The notes: generated by a model from the letters alone, not told the origin. Positions 31,111 to 41,260 are shown, numbered from the stretch's first letter. The stretch: 64,000 nucleotides of DNA from Doryteuthis pealeii (GCA_023376005.1 CM042145.1:59346115-59410114); one strand, 5' to 3'. Translations and numbers: made by a program.

Positions 31111-31297
31111 GAAGAGTCACGATTTTATGCCTTCATAATAAAACTGTTGGTTAAAAAAACCGAAATATATTTATTGTCTTGTACACGGCGCTAAATTCAT
31201 GTCTTGAAGCGCAGATCCTCTCCAAACAGCGACCCACCTATTAAACTTGCAAATGTACGTAGAAGTTTACTACCAACCGAAAATGCCTTTAGGCCGA

Positions 31298-31588
31298 TCA
31301 CGAGATTCCCATTATTTCTTTATGATCTTTTGGAACCTGACTAAACGTATGCAGCTTGTTGTAAGTTTTGTGGTTTAACACTTGCTCGTTCTTAACAGTC
31401 GTGTCGGACGTAAAGGTGCATTCGGAGACCGGATGATAAAAATGGTGTTCTGCGAAATACAGAAACAAGAAACCAAAAAAGATGACAAGGAAATGCTTCT
31501 TCCGTGTTTTTTTTAAATTACAGAGGTATAGCCAAAATTTCGACACGTAAGCACCTCCCCTTTTAAGAAAAAAAATACAAATTGTCAC
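31298..31588 (-). CDS. Possible exon encoding a type II membrane segment (uncertain)
   Basis: A 96-codon minus-strand frame in a stretch without obvious repeats. It has a basic cluster (KKTRKKH, about residues 27-33), a hydrophobic segment FLVIFFGFLFLYFA (about 34-47) and a hydrophilic remainder with one Cys: the layout of a short cytoplasmic tail, signal anchor and lumenal stem seen in Golgi enzymes. A pyrimidine-rich run ending in AAAAG near residue 9 could be a 3' splice site, in which case the ATG is not the start. No catalytic domain follows in the next kilobases on that strand. It may equally be a chance frame; the family is not recognised. Confidence 0.2.
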   Translation of the reverse strand: MTICIFFLKRGGAYVSKFWLYLCNLKKTRKKHFLVIFFGFLFLYFAEHHFYHPVSECTFTSDTTVKNEQVLNHKTYNKLHTFSQVPKDHKEIMGIS

Positions 31589-31599
31589 TTATCTTATTT

Positions 31600-31918
31600 T
31601 TCCCAAAGAACAGAACCTAAACTTGCATATACAAAATATTTTTATAAATTTATTACTAGTTGCCAGATAGACGTCACTTTTGCAAGGTGTATTATATGTA
31701 CATACTAGAAGAGGCTATCCAGGATCGCGTGTGTAGAGGTGGGGGAAAACCTGGTGTATTGATTTGTTTATTGAAATCTACAAATGCTGGACATTTTATG
31801 TAGAATTTCAATGCTATTTCTATGTATATTTTAATTCATGAATATCTTCGAATATAAATAAGATCTTCATAATTTTTGCACAAAAAGCAAGAACCGGCGA
31901 GATTTAATGTTTATATAT
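31600..31918. other. Sequence with no recognised feature
   Basis: AT-rich; no repeats recognised until the Helitron. Confidence 0.5.
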
Positions 31919-31919
31919 A

Positions 31920-32515
31920 CTAGCAAATATATGCACCCTCCGGGTGCAAGTATTTTAGTTAAATTTTATAATAAGATATCATATTAAATTTTAATGAAAC
32001 TGAATAAGAATGTAGATAAAAAGATTTTGAACAGAGGGGGTATGATTGAAAAATAGAACAACTTTGAAACTAACTCTTCCATCATTTTCTGTTACTCCCG
32101 TCCTTCATTGGTAAATTTTCCTAATTAAACTGTTTAGTTAAAATAGGGATTTCTTTTAAGATTTATTGAAGAGATTTTTGCTCATATTCAATAAGATAAA
32201 ACCAAACAATTAGAAATCAATAATACTAAGCATATATTTATTAAAATCAATTTTTTAAGATCAATATGCAAATTAGCCTTCTCATTCACACTGTAAACCT
32301 CTATTTTGTTGTATATATAAATACAATTGCATGTTATTAGTATGTAGATATGGTCAACAGTGTAAGTAATGTAAAACAATTTTATTGATAATTGAGGTTT
32401 AAATAAAAGTAAAATCATGGAGAATATGATGTAAATAACGAAAGGAATTGTGACTTGTATAGTAATATAGTTTCGGTTACAGACAGACAAACACACAATC
32501 TCCATTATAATAAGA
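31920..32515 (-). mobile_element. Non-autonomous Helitron, family 1 (596 bp, complete)
   Basis: Minus strand: 5' TCTTATTATAATGGAGATTG at 32515, 3' hairpin GCACCCGGAGGGTGC then ATATATTTGCTAG at 31920; A before and T after on that strand. The 140-codon minus-strand frame (32188-32610) starts outside the element and runs through it. Its C-terminal 70 residues (ending LVLLISNCLVLSY) recur in the copies at 60028-60255 and 62044-62265. No Rep or helicase motifs. Confidence 0.85.
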
Positions 32516-32854
32516 TATATATACTTTGTAGTTGATTGTTTACTATTCGTAGTTTCATTGAAATAAATCACATTACTAATAACATCTTCAAGAGAGAAAA
32601 AAAACAGCAAAACTGTGCCAATTTGACAGATACAGATTTTGATTTATAAAATTCTCTCGTTTTAGAGACTGTAAAATATTTTTTTACATGTGATTTATCT
32701 TTAAAATTTCTTTTTTCAGCATAATACAGCAAAAATTACGGTAAGTTTTATTAATTTTTTTCCGAGTTTGGTTGAATCTTTATTCATGGGGGGGGGGGGC
32801 ACATGACATTTTAGCCATCCCATTTATCTATGTATTAGTACTCGTGTTTCTAAA

Positions 32855-33308
32855 TTGTACGGCCGTTCTCATTTTAAAACATCCCTCTGGTTAAAAATGA
32901 GACCATCCAAATCGTCCAAGATTAAGTGAACAAATGTAAATCCTGATTATCTAGTGTTGCCGAATTTGTATTTGTTATAAGTGTTTTCACTTCAGCTAAA
33001 TAATAGATCATCGTATTTTTATTATAAAGAAAGAAATAAAGGGACGAAAAAGTACATGCTACACAGAAAATATGTAATAAGAAAGCAAGAAAGAGAGTAA
33101 AGGAAAGAGAGAAGAGGTGAACGCGAGGAAACGATAACGCTAATCTGTTTCAATCGAACATGATGAAAAGAAAGAAAGAAAAAGAGTGAAGGTTTAAATC
33201 AAGATTATTAGAGTTTTTACACATTGAAATATTTAGCAACAGCTCTTAAGTAAACATATTAAACATTGTAGCAATTAAAATATCATATGGTGGTATATCC
33301 ACAGGTCA
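32855..33308 (-). mobile_element. Palindromic TIR family D, half element
   Basis: The terminus at 33308 reads (minus strand) ACCTGTGGATATACCACCAT, matching the TIR of 52476-53168. Further in, CTTTCTTTATAATAAAAATA and GATCTATTATTTAGCTGAAG match the centre of that element. The innermost part (32855-32950) carries the LVKN..IQIVQD coding-like block also found at 2600 and 36600. Autonomous status cannot be shown. Confidence 0.6.
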
Positions 33309-33554
33309 TGCTAGTATGCTTCATTGCAGACTATCCCTTAAAACAAATATTTTCTTATATTCAGGAATTGCATTAAGTGTTCCATATGTCATCTGGAGAA
33401 TGACTAAGGGATACTCAGTTTCATGCCTTTGGTTATTGAAAATCTCTTATATCCCAATCGTTGATGCATCGGTTATCTTTACCTTCAAAATCAGGAACAA
33501 AGATTTTTGCACGAAAATTCAATCACTCTTCTCGGCCAAAATGCTCTGTTGAGG

Positions 33555-33870
33555 TATAATAATCATCTTCAACACGGTGAGCCAAGAGCACGGATTCCCA
33601 TGACTCTTTCTCGCCATCCGTCGTTATTTACCGTCGCACTTTGTAAATCGTCTAGCTGGCACTCAGTGTATACACAGAGCTGATAAATGTCAGCTTTTGT
33701 TGTGTAGGAGTCCGTAGGAGAACGTCACTTATGAGTTCGTCCTTACTTCCCCAACAATGTACATCATGCTTTGCTCGTTTTACTTGCATGGTTTGTGAGA
33801 TGGAAGGTATGTGGTCGTACAGCTGCCGTTTTGTAGGTTGCAACTTCCAGGATTTGTTCAAAACAGCAAA
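33555..33870 (-). pseudogene. LINE polyprotein C-terminus (RTE-like), frameshifted
   Basis: The minus strand reads LNKSWKLQPTKRQLYDHIP, SISQTMQVKRAKHDVHCWGS and KDELISDVLLRTPT in one frame. After a frameshift it continues ADIYQLCVYTECQLDDLQSA and NNDGWRERVMGIRA to a stop at about 33553. LNKSW..HPTK.QLYG.IPPIS..I..RR.RHAGHCWRSKDELISDVLLWTPTHG is the well-known C-terminal tail of animal endonuclease/RT retrotransposons. Only this tail (about 110 residues) survives. The sister fragment at 35185-35560 runs in the opposite direction. Confidence 0.8.
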
Positions 33871-33964
33871 GCCTTAAAGTTTCAATATCAGGAACGAAGT
33901 GTTGCATAGCAGGATTCCATTGAAAGGAGTTTTTTTGTAATAATAATAATTCTATTATTATCTT

Positions 33965-34345
33965 ACTGTTCAACTATTCTCTTAGCTGGATCCGGTTTTA
34001 TCTGTTGTTCTGGATCGGAGTAGCTGAGTCTTTCTGTGTCCAATGATGGATCTGTTGTTGGGCTGGATGTTCTTCTCGCTATTCTTTGAGCGTGGAAATT
34101 ACTTGGAAATCGTTTAGGATATCTTGTGCTCTTGATAGTTTTTAATAACAAACACAAGAGGATCTTTTTCCCGGCTCATTTATCTTATCCCAAGTAAAAT
34201 GCCTTGAAGAACACACTCATCTTGCGTCTGTTCTCTTCAAACACCCAGCCCAGACTGCCAACTCTTCACTCTCTCTTTCTCTTACTCTCCGCCTGTGGTC
34301 ATCCATCGACCAATTAGAGATCAGGTAGCCTTTTTACGTCATCTC
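33965..34345 (+). repeat. LTR-like segment (low confidence)
   Basis: GTTCTGGATCGGAGTAG, TTGGGCTGGATGTTC and GATAGTTTTTAATAACAAAC resemble landmarks in 46600-46870 and the minus strand of 57170-57410. A polyadenylation-like AATAA lies in a conserved place. No retroviral-type genes adjoin. Confidence 0.3.
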
Positions 34346-35180
34346 AATAATTATAGCAACTTTCCGCTCTTATCTAAAAAAAAATTTTTTTTCTATCGCA
34401 TTATATTACAGAAGGTGTATGTGTTTGTGTGTGGGTATGTGTATGCCATTGTATGATACATAGGTGAGTTTATTCGAATCCCATGTGAACTCCACCTCCT
34501 TATTACACGCAGTTTACTGCCTTCAGCAATTTAATCGATTCATCTGTCACTTTGAACTTCCTTTCGAGTGAAAACTGTTGCCATCATTCTACATATACCT
34601 TGTTAATATATACATATGGGGAAATGCCTGAAACGGAATATATCTTCGCGGAAAAGAATTAAATGTTCATCTCTGACTTTACAGGAAAATATAGATAACA
34701 CATAACGAACGACGATTTGGACAAACAGTGTCTTGTCAAATGAAAATAAAAGATATGCGAACAAAAGCTTAGTTGGTTTCTATAGTAAAGTCATCCATAG
34801 TTGTCGCCCCTTGGATCAGTCAGTCCTGTCAGTTGGAGTTGTAGAATACTACGACTGCACCTCAGCAGATTATCTGTCATATGGAAATCCAATTTCACTG
34901 GCAATTTGTTATAGAAAGATATAATTCCCTTCTGCGAATAAAATGGACTGTTCTATTTGAACATAATCATTGTCGGTTTTAGTCTCGGAGTCTCTTTTCC
35001 TAGCGAGACTAAATAGTATGATTACGACTGTCACTCATTTTTGTAACTAGATCAAATAAACCCCTTTTCATTTGTATGTTTACTATTCGAGTTATCATTT
35101 ATATACTAACTCGAGTGGCATTACAATACAAGTGAAAGTTAAAGTTCTTCCAAGCCATAGTTGTATTAGTGCTACTGTAT
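34346..35180. other. Sequence with no recognised gene
   Basis: A 63-codon plus frame at 34733 has no domain. A weak match to family P (GTCAGTTGGAGTTGTAGAAT) occurs near 34827. Confidence 0.4.
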
Positions 35181-35184
35181 GGCT

Positions 35185-35560
35185 GCTCCACCTAAAGAAT
35201 AAGCTAGATGGGAGCTGCAAAAAAAATACTGCGCGCGATATTTAAAAAATCGTGGAAACACCCGACAAGAAAGCAAGTTCATGGTCACTTGATCCCTATC
35301 ATATAAACCATCTGAAGGAGACAAACAAGGCATGCTGGATACTGCTGGAGAAGCAAGGACGAACTCATAAGTGACGTTCTCTTGTGAAAACCAGCACATG
35401 GGCACACTAGTGTGGACTATCCAGCAAAATCCTAAATTGACCAGATCTGCGTGGATACTGGATGCTGCACAGAGGACCTCCCGATAGTAATGAATGATAG
35501 GAACGATTGGTGATAAATTGCCATGGATATCCGTGCTACTAACACATGATGATTAGAGTA
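35185..35560 (+). pseudogene. LINE polyprotein C-terminus (RTE-like), decayed
   Basis: Across frames the plus strand gives LDGSCKKILRAIFKKSWK, HPTRKQVHGHLIPII, TRHAGYCWRSKDELISDVLL, then AHGHTSVDYPAKS, ICVDTGCCTEDLPIVMNDRN and a final AMDIRA. This is the same tail as at 33555-33870 (minus) but extends further upstream. Several stops. The two fragments are divergent enough to be separate insertions. Confidence 0.8.
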
Positions 35561-35562
35561 CA

Positions 35563-35800
35563 ATATAAGTTTTTGACCGGTTGAGTATAGGTAATCGCAA
35601 TATTCTGGGTTCGATAGCAGGCTCCGTTAACTCAGTGCATAATTTGAACAGTTTGTGTAATCTGATCCGTGCGTTAAAGCATGAGGGAGCTCAAGGTTGG
35701 AATGGCGTTCCACCTCAGCAAAACAATCTCCCTGGTCTAGTGCTAGCGAAAAAGGGATAGTCTCCCTCACCATTCAGTTGATACCGACAATAGGCCACGC
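35563..35800 (+). repeat. tRNA-derived SINE, family A
   Basis: The head is degraded (GTATAGGTAATCGCAATATT), B-box GGGTTCGATAGC, body GGCGTTCCACCTCAGC, end CTCCCTCACCATTCAG ... GGCCACGCC. Collinear with other family A copies. Confidence 0.7.
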
Positions 35801-35887
35801 CTTTAGACTTTTACTAAAAGAAGTTATCTTTTTAGAGTTGTTTATTTCATGTCTTTATTCTATTTACACATCTACATAGAATTTGGG

Positions 35888-36110
35888 AGATGCGCTTAGC
35901 GTAATGGAATCGACGATCAGAGTTCAAATCCTGGACGACTCAGATTTCGTTTTACGACGCTTTAATGCTCTTGGTAAATGGATGAATCCACATCTTCTCC
36001 CCCGCTCCATCTATGGGAAAATAGCGAGGTAGGCTATGTTCTTTAGCCTTGCTAAGAGGACACATCTAGGAGAAGGAAAACCCTGAATTCAAACATCACC
36101 ATTGGAAAAT
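35888..36110 (+). repeat. tRNA-derived SINE, family C
   Basis: The head GGAGATGCGCTTAGCGTAAT and B-box AGTTCAAATCC are followed by TTTCGTTTTACGACGC, CTCCATCTATGGGAAAATAG, a TTCTTTAGCCTTGC block and AGGAGAAGGAAAACCCTGA. Same order as 39457-39728 and 40008-40285 on the minus strand. Confidence 0.65.
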
Positions 36111-36117
36111 AATTAGC

Positions 36118-36236
36118 AGGACCTGTGGATATATCACTGTATGATAATTTAATTATTGCAGCATTTGATATGTTTACTTAAGAACTATGCGTTAAGAAAT
36201 TGTTCATATGTAAAAACTATGATAATCTAGATTTAA

Positions 36237-36309
<73 letters not shown>

Positions 36310-36645
36310 TCTTTTCATTTTTTCATTTTATTTGATTAAAACAGATTAGCGTTATCACTTCAGTATGCTCACCCACTCTCTCTATCTTTCATCTACTCTC
36401 TTTTTTTCATTCATATATTTTTTTCTGCGTAGCACATTCTTTTATCCCCCTTCTTTCTTTATAATAAAAACGGAATGGTCCATTATTTAGCTGAAGGGAC
36501 GACGCTCATAAGAAATAAAAATTCGGCGGATAATCAAAACCAGATAATCGGGATTTACATTTTGCATTTCATCTTGAACGATTTGGACCGTCTTATTTTT
36601 AACCAGAAAGTGTTGCAAGATGATAATGGCCGTACTTTTTAGGAA
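36118..36645 (+). mobile_element. Palindromic TIR family D, half element
   Basis: TIR AGGACCTGTGGATATATCAC, then TTTAATTATTGCAGCATTTG, a (CT)n block (36242-36307), TTTATAATAAAAACGGAATG and GTCCATTATTTAGCTGAAGG. The inner part carries, on the minus strand, the peptide ILQHFLVKNKTVQIVQDEM. Orientation is opposite to the half element at 32855-33308. Confidence 0.65.
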
Positions 36646-36837
36646 CACAAGTATTGTTATATATATGATTATCTGGGGGGTGCGAACGCAGACTGCACAC
36701 AATTGTTGACATCTGCTGTAGAATTTCCATTATTCTCTTAGATAAAGCATTTAAACACTTTTGCGCTCTGGTGTTTTATTTCCGCTCTGTTATTTCAATA
36801 GACAAACATATAATAATAGGATCGTTATACAATATAT

Positions 36838-36868
<31 letters not shown>

Positions 36869-37425
36869 GATTCTCTGTTATCAGCCGAGGAGCCTTAGTT
36901 GGGAGATTTACGCAGTAAACTTAATTTATTACCATTGAAATGCAATAATGAGCAAAAAATCTTTTAAAATTCCTAATAAAGTTTGGAATTTCTAAAACCA
37001 AAACCAAAACAAAAAAAAAAAGAGGATGGAGAAGATAAGAGGTGAATTTTCGTGCGTTTGACTCATGATAAAAAATCTACAAAAATGACGACGACAGCGA
37101 CGACAGATTTTAGCGGGAAATGAAGGAGACGATGAGAGAATCAAAATGGTGGTTAAGATGGAAGCGCCAAATGAGGACAGTAATGTTTCTTGTGAACAAC
37201 AGCAGGTGTCGCTTCTGTAAATGGAAGACACACCTCAGCAGAAAATTGCTTGGGGCTACTAAACAAAAAGAAATATTAATCATATGTCGGTAATGGCTAA
37301 GTTATTTCAGATCAATATTTTAAAATGGTCTTATGCCTAAAGTTTCAGATTGAAAGATACAGAATTTTACTCAACCAGTGCTATACATACATATCATAAA
37401 TACTTGTACATATTATATACATATA
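36646..37425. other. Sequence with (AT)n and no recognised gene
   Basis: (AT)n at 36832-36868. A 79-codon minus frame at 36992-37231 is Ser/Phe-rich without a domain. Confidence 0.5.
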
Positions 37426-37428
37426 GAC

Positions 37429-37573
37429 AGATAGAGAGTAAGAGAGTAAGAGAGAGAGTAAGAGAGTAAGAGAGAGAAAGAGAGAGAGAGAGAGAGAAAT
37501 AAAGAGAGTAAGAGAGAGAGAGAAAGAAAGAGAGTAAGAGAGAGAGTAAGAGAGAGAGAGAAAGAGAGAGAGT

Positions 37574-37637
<64 letters not shown>
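37429..37637. repeat. (GA)n / GAGTAA-interrupted purine tract
   Basis: About 210 bp of GAGA with periodic GTAA interruptions. Opposite-strand frames encode LSLS repeats only. Confidence 0.95.
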
Positions 37638-37638
<1 letters not shown>

Positions 37639-37656
37639 TAAGTAAGTAACAGATTA

Positions 37657-37838
37657 AGAAATGTATTGGAGTTGTGAATAACGAACACAAACAATTCAAT
37701 TAATATTTTGTCACTGTTAATTTCAGAGACTTCATCAGAAGTATAAAGTCAGCTTATGAAGACTCTGAAACCAACAGACGAAATATTAATTCAATTGAAT
37801 TGTTTTTGTTCGTTATTCACCTTTCCAATACATTTCCT
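37657..37838. repeat. Foldback element
   Basis: AAATGTATTGGA...GTGAATAACGAACA and TGTTCGTTATTCAC...TCCAATACATTT bound two arms of about 85 bp with an ATTCAATTAATATTT/AAATATTAATTCAAT inner block. The arms are interrupted by small differences. Centre near 37747 (TCAGAAGTATAAAGTCAGCT). Confidence 0.75.
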
Positions 37839-37884
37839 TGCATAAATATATATACATACATACATATCCCAAATACTTGTGCAT

Positions 37885-38540
37885 AAGTCAAATTGTTATC
37901 CACGCAATCGATGGGGCTTAGAATAAGCTGAGTGTATCCTCTGCAGATATATTCCCCTGTAGATAGTCAGGACCTTACAAGTAGAATTTTAACCAGCACT
38001 ACCCGTGGTCGGGTTGTCGTCGACTAAACTGGTACCCCCATCGGTCTCTCTCTGACTTGTCTGGTGAGGTAGGTGTATGGGCATCTAGCATCACTAAAAT
38101 CAAGAGCTCCCAAAGGGCGAAGGAGTTCCAGAGGAGGCAAAGGCCACCCACATTGATAATAGTAGGATTGGGGGACTTACTACTCACATAAATCCCCAAA
38201 TGGGGTAGATGGGGTTCCTAGGCCTCGCATGGCAATCCACCTAGACAAGTCTGACAAGAGACCTCCGCTGACTAGCAGCTATACCACCTTCCAAGGAAAG
38301 GCGAGGCGAGTAAACCCCGTAATCAAACCCTGACCTGGGGTTCCTAAGGTGATATGATGCTGTACTTCAGCTCTATCTAGCATCTCCTGCGACATTATCG
38401 TTGCCAAATTGATTTTTTTACGTTCCTTCGTACAAACGCAGTGTAGAGAGTGGATACTAGCTGATTTGGCGACAGCTCATCTTCCATATCAACCCGCCCA
38501 AGCTATGTGGTTCCCTGGTGTCCCGGTTTGGACACTACGC
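37885..38540. other. Family P end plus higher-GC sequence of unknown nature
   Basis: 37905-37960 is a minus-strand family P end (GGGGCTTAGAATAAGCTG). 38000-38400 is GC-richer than the flanks, with CAAACCCTGACCTGGGGTTC. It may be the 5' region of a retroelement, but no domain was recognised in any frame. Confidence 0.35.
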
Positions 38541-38599
38541 CATCGTCTCTTGACGGATGGATGCTATCCCCTGCAGAGGAATAAGATCAGATCCACAAA

Positions 38600-38765
38600 T
38601 CATTAATGATCTAGGTATGCCACTAAATTGCATTTTGTGGTGAGGCTCCTGTTCTGGAGATCTGGGAAGTGTAGAACAGACCTTCATTGACATTACTCCT
38701 AGGTCAACTCTGAACCGGAGTTTTAGAACCTGTTACGATCGCATCTCTAGATCAAATCTATGTTT
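38600..38765 (-). repeat. Dispersed repeat family P fragment
   Basis: Minus-strand order of TATGCCACTAAATTGCATTT, GGAGATCTGGGAAGTGTAGA, ATTACTCCTAGGTCAAC and GGAGTTTTAGAACCTGTTAC. Confidence 0.55.
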
Positions 38766-38819
38766 AAAATCTAGAATATATAGAGGCACTCGCAGTGTAT
38801 ATAGATCAATAAAGTTTTG

Positions 38820-38945
38820 AGATCTAAAGGTCACTATTAGATGCAGTTTAGAGTTAATTGTTATGACACACCCCTTTTGGAGGAATCTTACCCCTGTGCA
38901 GAGGATGCTGTCAGCGTATTCTAAGCCCCACCGATAGAATGGATA
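38820..38945 (+). repeat. Dispersed repeat family P, short right end
   Basis: TCACTATTAGATGCAGTTTA, ACACACCCCTTTTGGAGGAA, GAGGATGCTGTCAGCGTATT, CTAAGCCCCACCGATAG. Immediately followed by arm A' of the inverted pair, as the equivalent family P piece adjoins arm A at 3.87 kb. Confidence 0.6.
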
Positions 38946-40015
38946 TCTTACATAAGCAAAGGAGAAACATTTTCCTAGTTAGTTGATTACATACCAACAA
39001 GTAATATTGAAAGGAAACCTCAGAACACCTGCGTTTTTCCTATTGCATTGTTGATCTTATTTCGCTCAACAGAACGGAGCCCGTCCCGTGAAAATACTGT
39101 AGCGTTCACTTAACGGCCATTGAAAATAACCTAACCATAAACAGTAGTCGCTTTGTAAACTTAATCTATCGATAAGCAACCCAAAGCGAATTCCCCTAAA
39201 GCACTAATAAGAAATAAGATAAAAACGAAAAAGACATTGAGATACTTTTAAAATGGCTTCATCAGTGGGAGCTTGTTTGCGAACCTGGTGAAGAAGAGAA
39301 AAAAAGACCCTCAATTATAGAAGAAATCTCGAGTGACTCCACTACCGTACGCTATGCTCTTTATTGCATTTTCTAATCATATAAGTAAGAGTCAGTTCAT
39401 AAATAAAGTCTTGTGGGGCCTTTGGGACCATGATTTAAGGATAGTATCTAGCGTACATATTTAGCAACCCCTTCACACGAGGTAAATTTCTTAAGCGGAT
39501 TTTAACAGGTTTGAATTCAGGGATTTCCTTCTCCTAAACTGGTTACCTAACCAAGGTTAAAGAGCCAAATCTGCCCTACTATTTACACATAGCTGAAGGT
39601 AGAGTAATTAGAAGCATACCTTTCTCAAGGTCATTAGTGCTATGTGAAATGCAAACAGCCTCGGAATTGAAATCACGTTGACGAATCCATTTCCTACGAC
39701 TCTAACCATTACACCCCGCGCCTAAGCGTTCAATATAATAAGCACATTTAACTAATTCTATATTCTTCTGTGAGATTGTGGCTTAATGATGATGTCTTCT
39801 TGTGGAATTTTTTGTTGGGCCGGTGATGCTGCTGTTTTTTTTTTTTTAGTAGTAAATACATTCTACTGGGCAGGGTTGCTAGCCTTTCACTCGTCTCTTT
39901 CAAATAGGGGGTAATAGTCATGCCTTTCCCAAATGTATTTCTAGCAGTTACACTCCTATTCTTGATTTAAGAGTTATCCTTCTTTGAAACTGGTTATCAA
40001 CCAAGGTTATGCATA
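38915..40015 (-). repeat. Interspersed repeat, arm A' of an inverted pair
   Basis: Reverse-complement partner of 2858-4010, interrupted here by a family C SINE at 39457-39728. CTCAGAACACCTGCGTTTTT, CTCAACAGAACGGAGCCC and CCCTAAAGCACTAATAAGAA are nearly identical to arm A. Both arms end next to the same kind of family P fragment, so they are copies of one repeat and that repeat probably includes the adjoining family P piece. Confidence 0.75.
39457..39728 (-). repeat. tRNA-derived SINE, family C (full length)
   Basis: Minus strand: GCGGGGTGTAATGGTTAGAG (A-box), a degenerate B-box, TTTGCATTTCACATAGCACT, ACCTTGAGAAAGGTATGC, CAGCTATGTGTAAATAGTAG, GGAGAAGGAAATCCCTGAAT and a tail GGGGTTGCTAAATATG. 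It splits arm A', whereas arm A (3300-3370) lacks it. Confidence 0.7.
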
Positions 40016-40285
40016 TTTACCAACACCTCTCCACAAGCAGGATGTGACACTAGGTCAATTTCTATATGGAGTTTAATAGATATCAATTTAGAGTGTTCCT
40101 TCTCCTAGACTGGTTCTCTAGTCATAGCTAAAGAGCAGTCTGTCCTACTATTTACGTCAAGCTGAAGGGAGAATAATTGGATTCATAACTTTCCCAATGG
40201 TATTCGTGCTATGTGAAATGCAAAGAGCCTCGTTTCGCCGAGTCTATTTGCTACAACGGTAACCATTACACCACGTGCCTCTACA
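40008..40285 (-). repeat. tRNA-derived SINE, family C
   Basis: Minus strand: GGCACGTGGTGTAATGGTTA, TTTGCATTTCACATAGCACG, GACGTAAATAGTAGGACAGA, GAGAAGGAACACTC and CACATCCTGCTTGTGGAGAG. A tail-only fragment of the same family lies at 40925-41005. Confidence 0.7.
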
Positions 40286-40494
40286 ACCAGGGTTATATTA
40301 TTCCTATATCTTGCTATACATACCAATAATAAAGAAATGATGAAAGAGGCGAATGAAAGGCTAGCAACCCTGCCCCGTAAAATGAATTTTCAACTCCGCG
40401 TCTACAAAGTGTGCGTTTTCAGTCCACTCCTTTACAGTAGATTAGTTATATCTTGCAGCAACCTGGCTTCTCATTAATTGTTGACTATTGTACA

Positions 40495-40900
40495 AGGGTG
40501 AGTCAAAAGTAATGCTATTTGATTTATGACAGGTATAATTACCAACACAGGAACATGTATTATACATCAAAATGAAGCTGGTCCTCTGTCAATTACTTCC
40601 CTACTCCTCCACATAGTTACCATTTCTCTCAACAGCAATGTTTCCCCTTCGAATGAGAGTATGTATCCCTGTCCCGTAAAATTCTGTTGACTGTTCTCTT
40701 AGTCACTTCTTCACTACAGATTTCACTTCCTCATCACTGGAATAATATTTATATCATCTCTACGGCCTCATGAAAGAGGGTTTAAGAGGCAAACATTATT
40801 CAAGTGACGAGGAAGTTAAATTTGTAGTGGAGAAATGACTCAAAGAACAGTCAACAGAATATTACGGGGCAGGGATACATGCTCTCTTTTAAGAACAGTC
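40495..40900 (-). pseudogene. Mariner-like transposase 3' end, partly inverted
   Basis: The outer end is at about 40495 (ACAAGGGTGAGTCAAAAGTA). The minus-strand translation contains SDEEVKSVVKKWLREQ and a downstream ERNGNYVEE, typical of the C-terminus of mariner-family transposases (..D.DEEVK..V..WL..Q...F...GI..L..RW..C....G.YVE). From 40797 the same stretch reappears on the plus strand (AGTGACGAGGAAGTTAAATT), forming an inverted duplication. No full-length element. Confidence 0.65.
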
Positions 40901-41039
40901 AACAGAAATTAAGTCGCTATCTAGATATTTACCAACCCTTCTGTGCGAGCAGGATATGACACCAGGTCATTTTAAACGAAATTTGATAGGTTTGATATAT
41001 CGTTAAATCCAACCAATCACTTGTAGCATGTAGACGGTT

Positions 41040-41180
41040 GGTCGGAGAGGCACCCTCCGATAAATCGGCTGGTCTCGTTAAGCTCTAGCACGTATATGAT
41101 TGTTCCAACCTTATTGCCCTTGTGGCAAACCTCCAGCCCTTTTCATCATATATGTGCTAGAAGGCGGTGACTAAGGGTCT
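41040..41180 (-). repeat. Dispersed repeat family P, middle part
   Basis: Contains CACCCTCCGATAAATCGGCT, GTTAAGCTCTAGCACGTATA, TTGTGGCAAACCTCCAGCCC and TAGAAGGCGGTGACTAAGG in minus-strand family order. Confidence 0.6.
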
Positions 41181-41186
41181 TGTATG

Positions 41187-41260
41187 GACAGGGTTAGCTC
41201 AGTCTGTAGAACGTTCGGCTAGAAACCACAAGGTTCTTAGTTCGATACCGGTCCTCGTGT
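41187..41260 (+). repeat. tRNA-like SINE head, family A type
   Basis: GGGTTAGCTCAGTCTGTAGA, then ACCACAAGGTTCTTAGTTCG and ATACCGG. A- and B-boxes are about 35 nt apart. The downstream sequence (GGCCTTGTGCCGGACTTGG) differs from family A and echoes the inter-unit spacer GGCCTTGTGC of the tRNA-like array at 47 kb. Confidence 0.6.

Noticed and set aside
32188..32610. 140-codon minus-strand frame as a protein-coding gene
   Set aside because: It runs through a complete non-autonomous Helitron. Only the Helitron part recurs elsewhere and it has no known domain.
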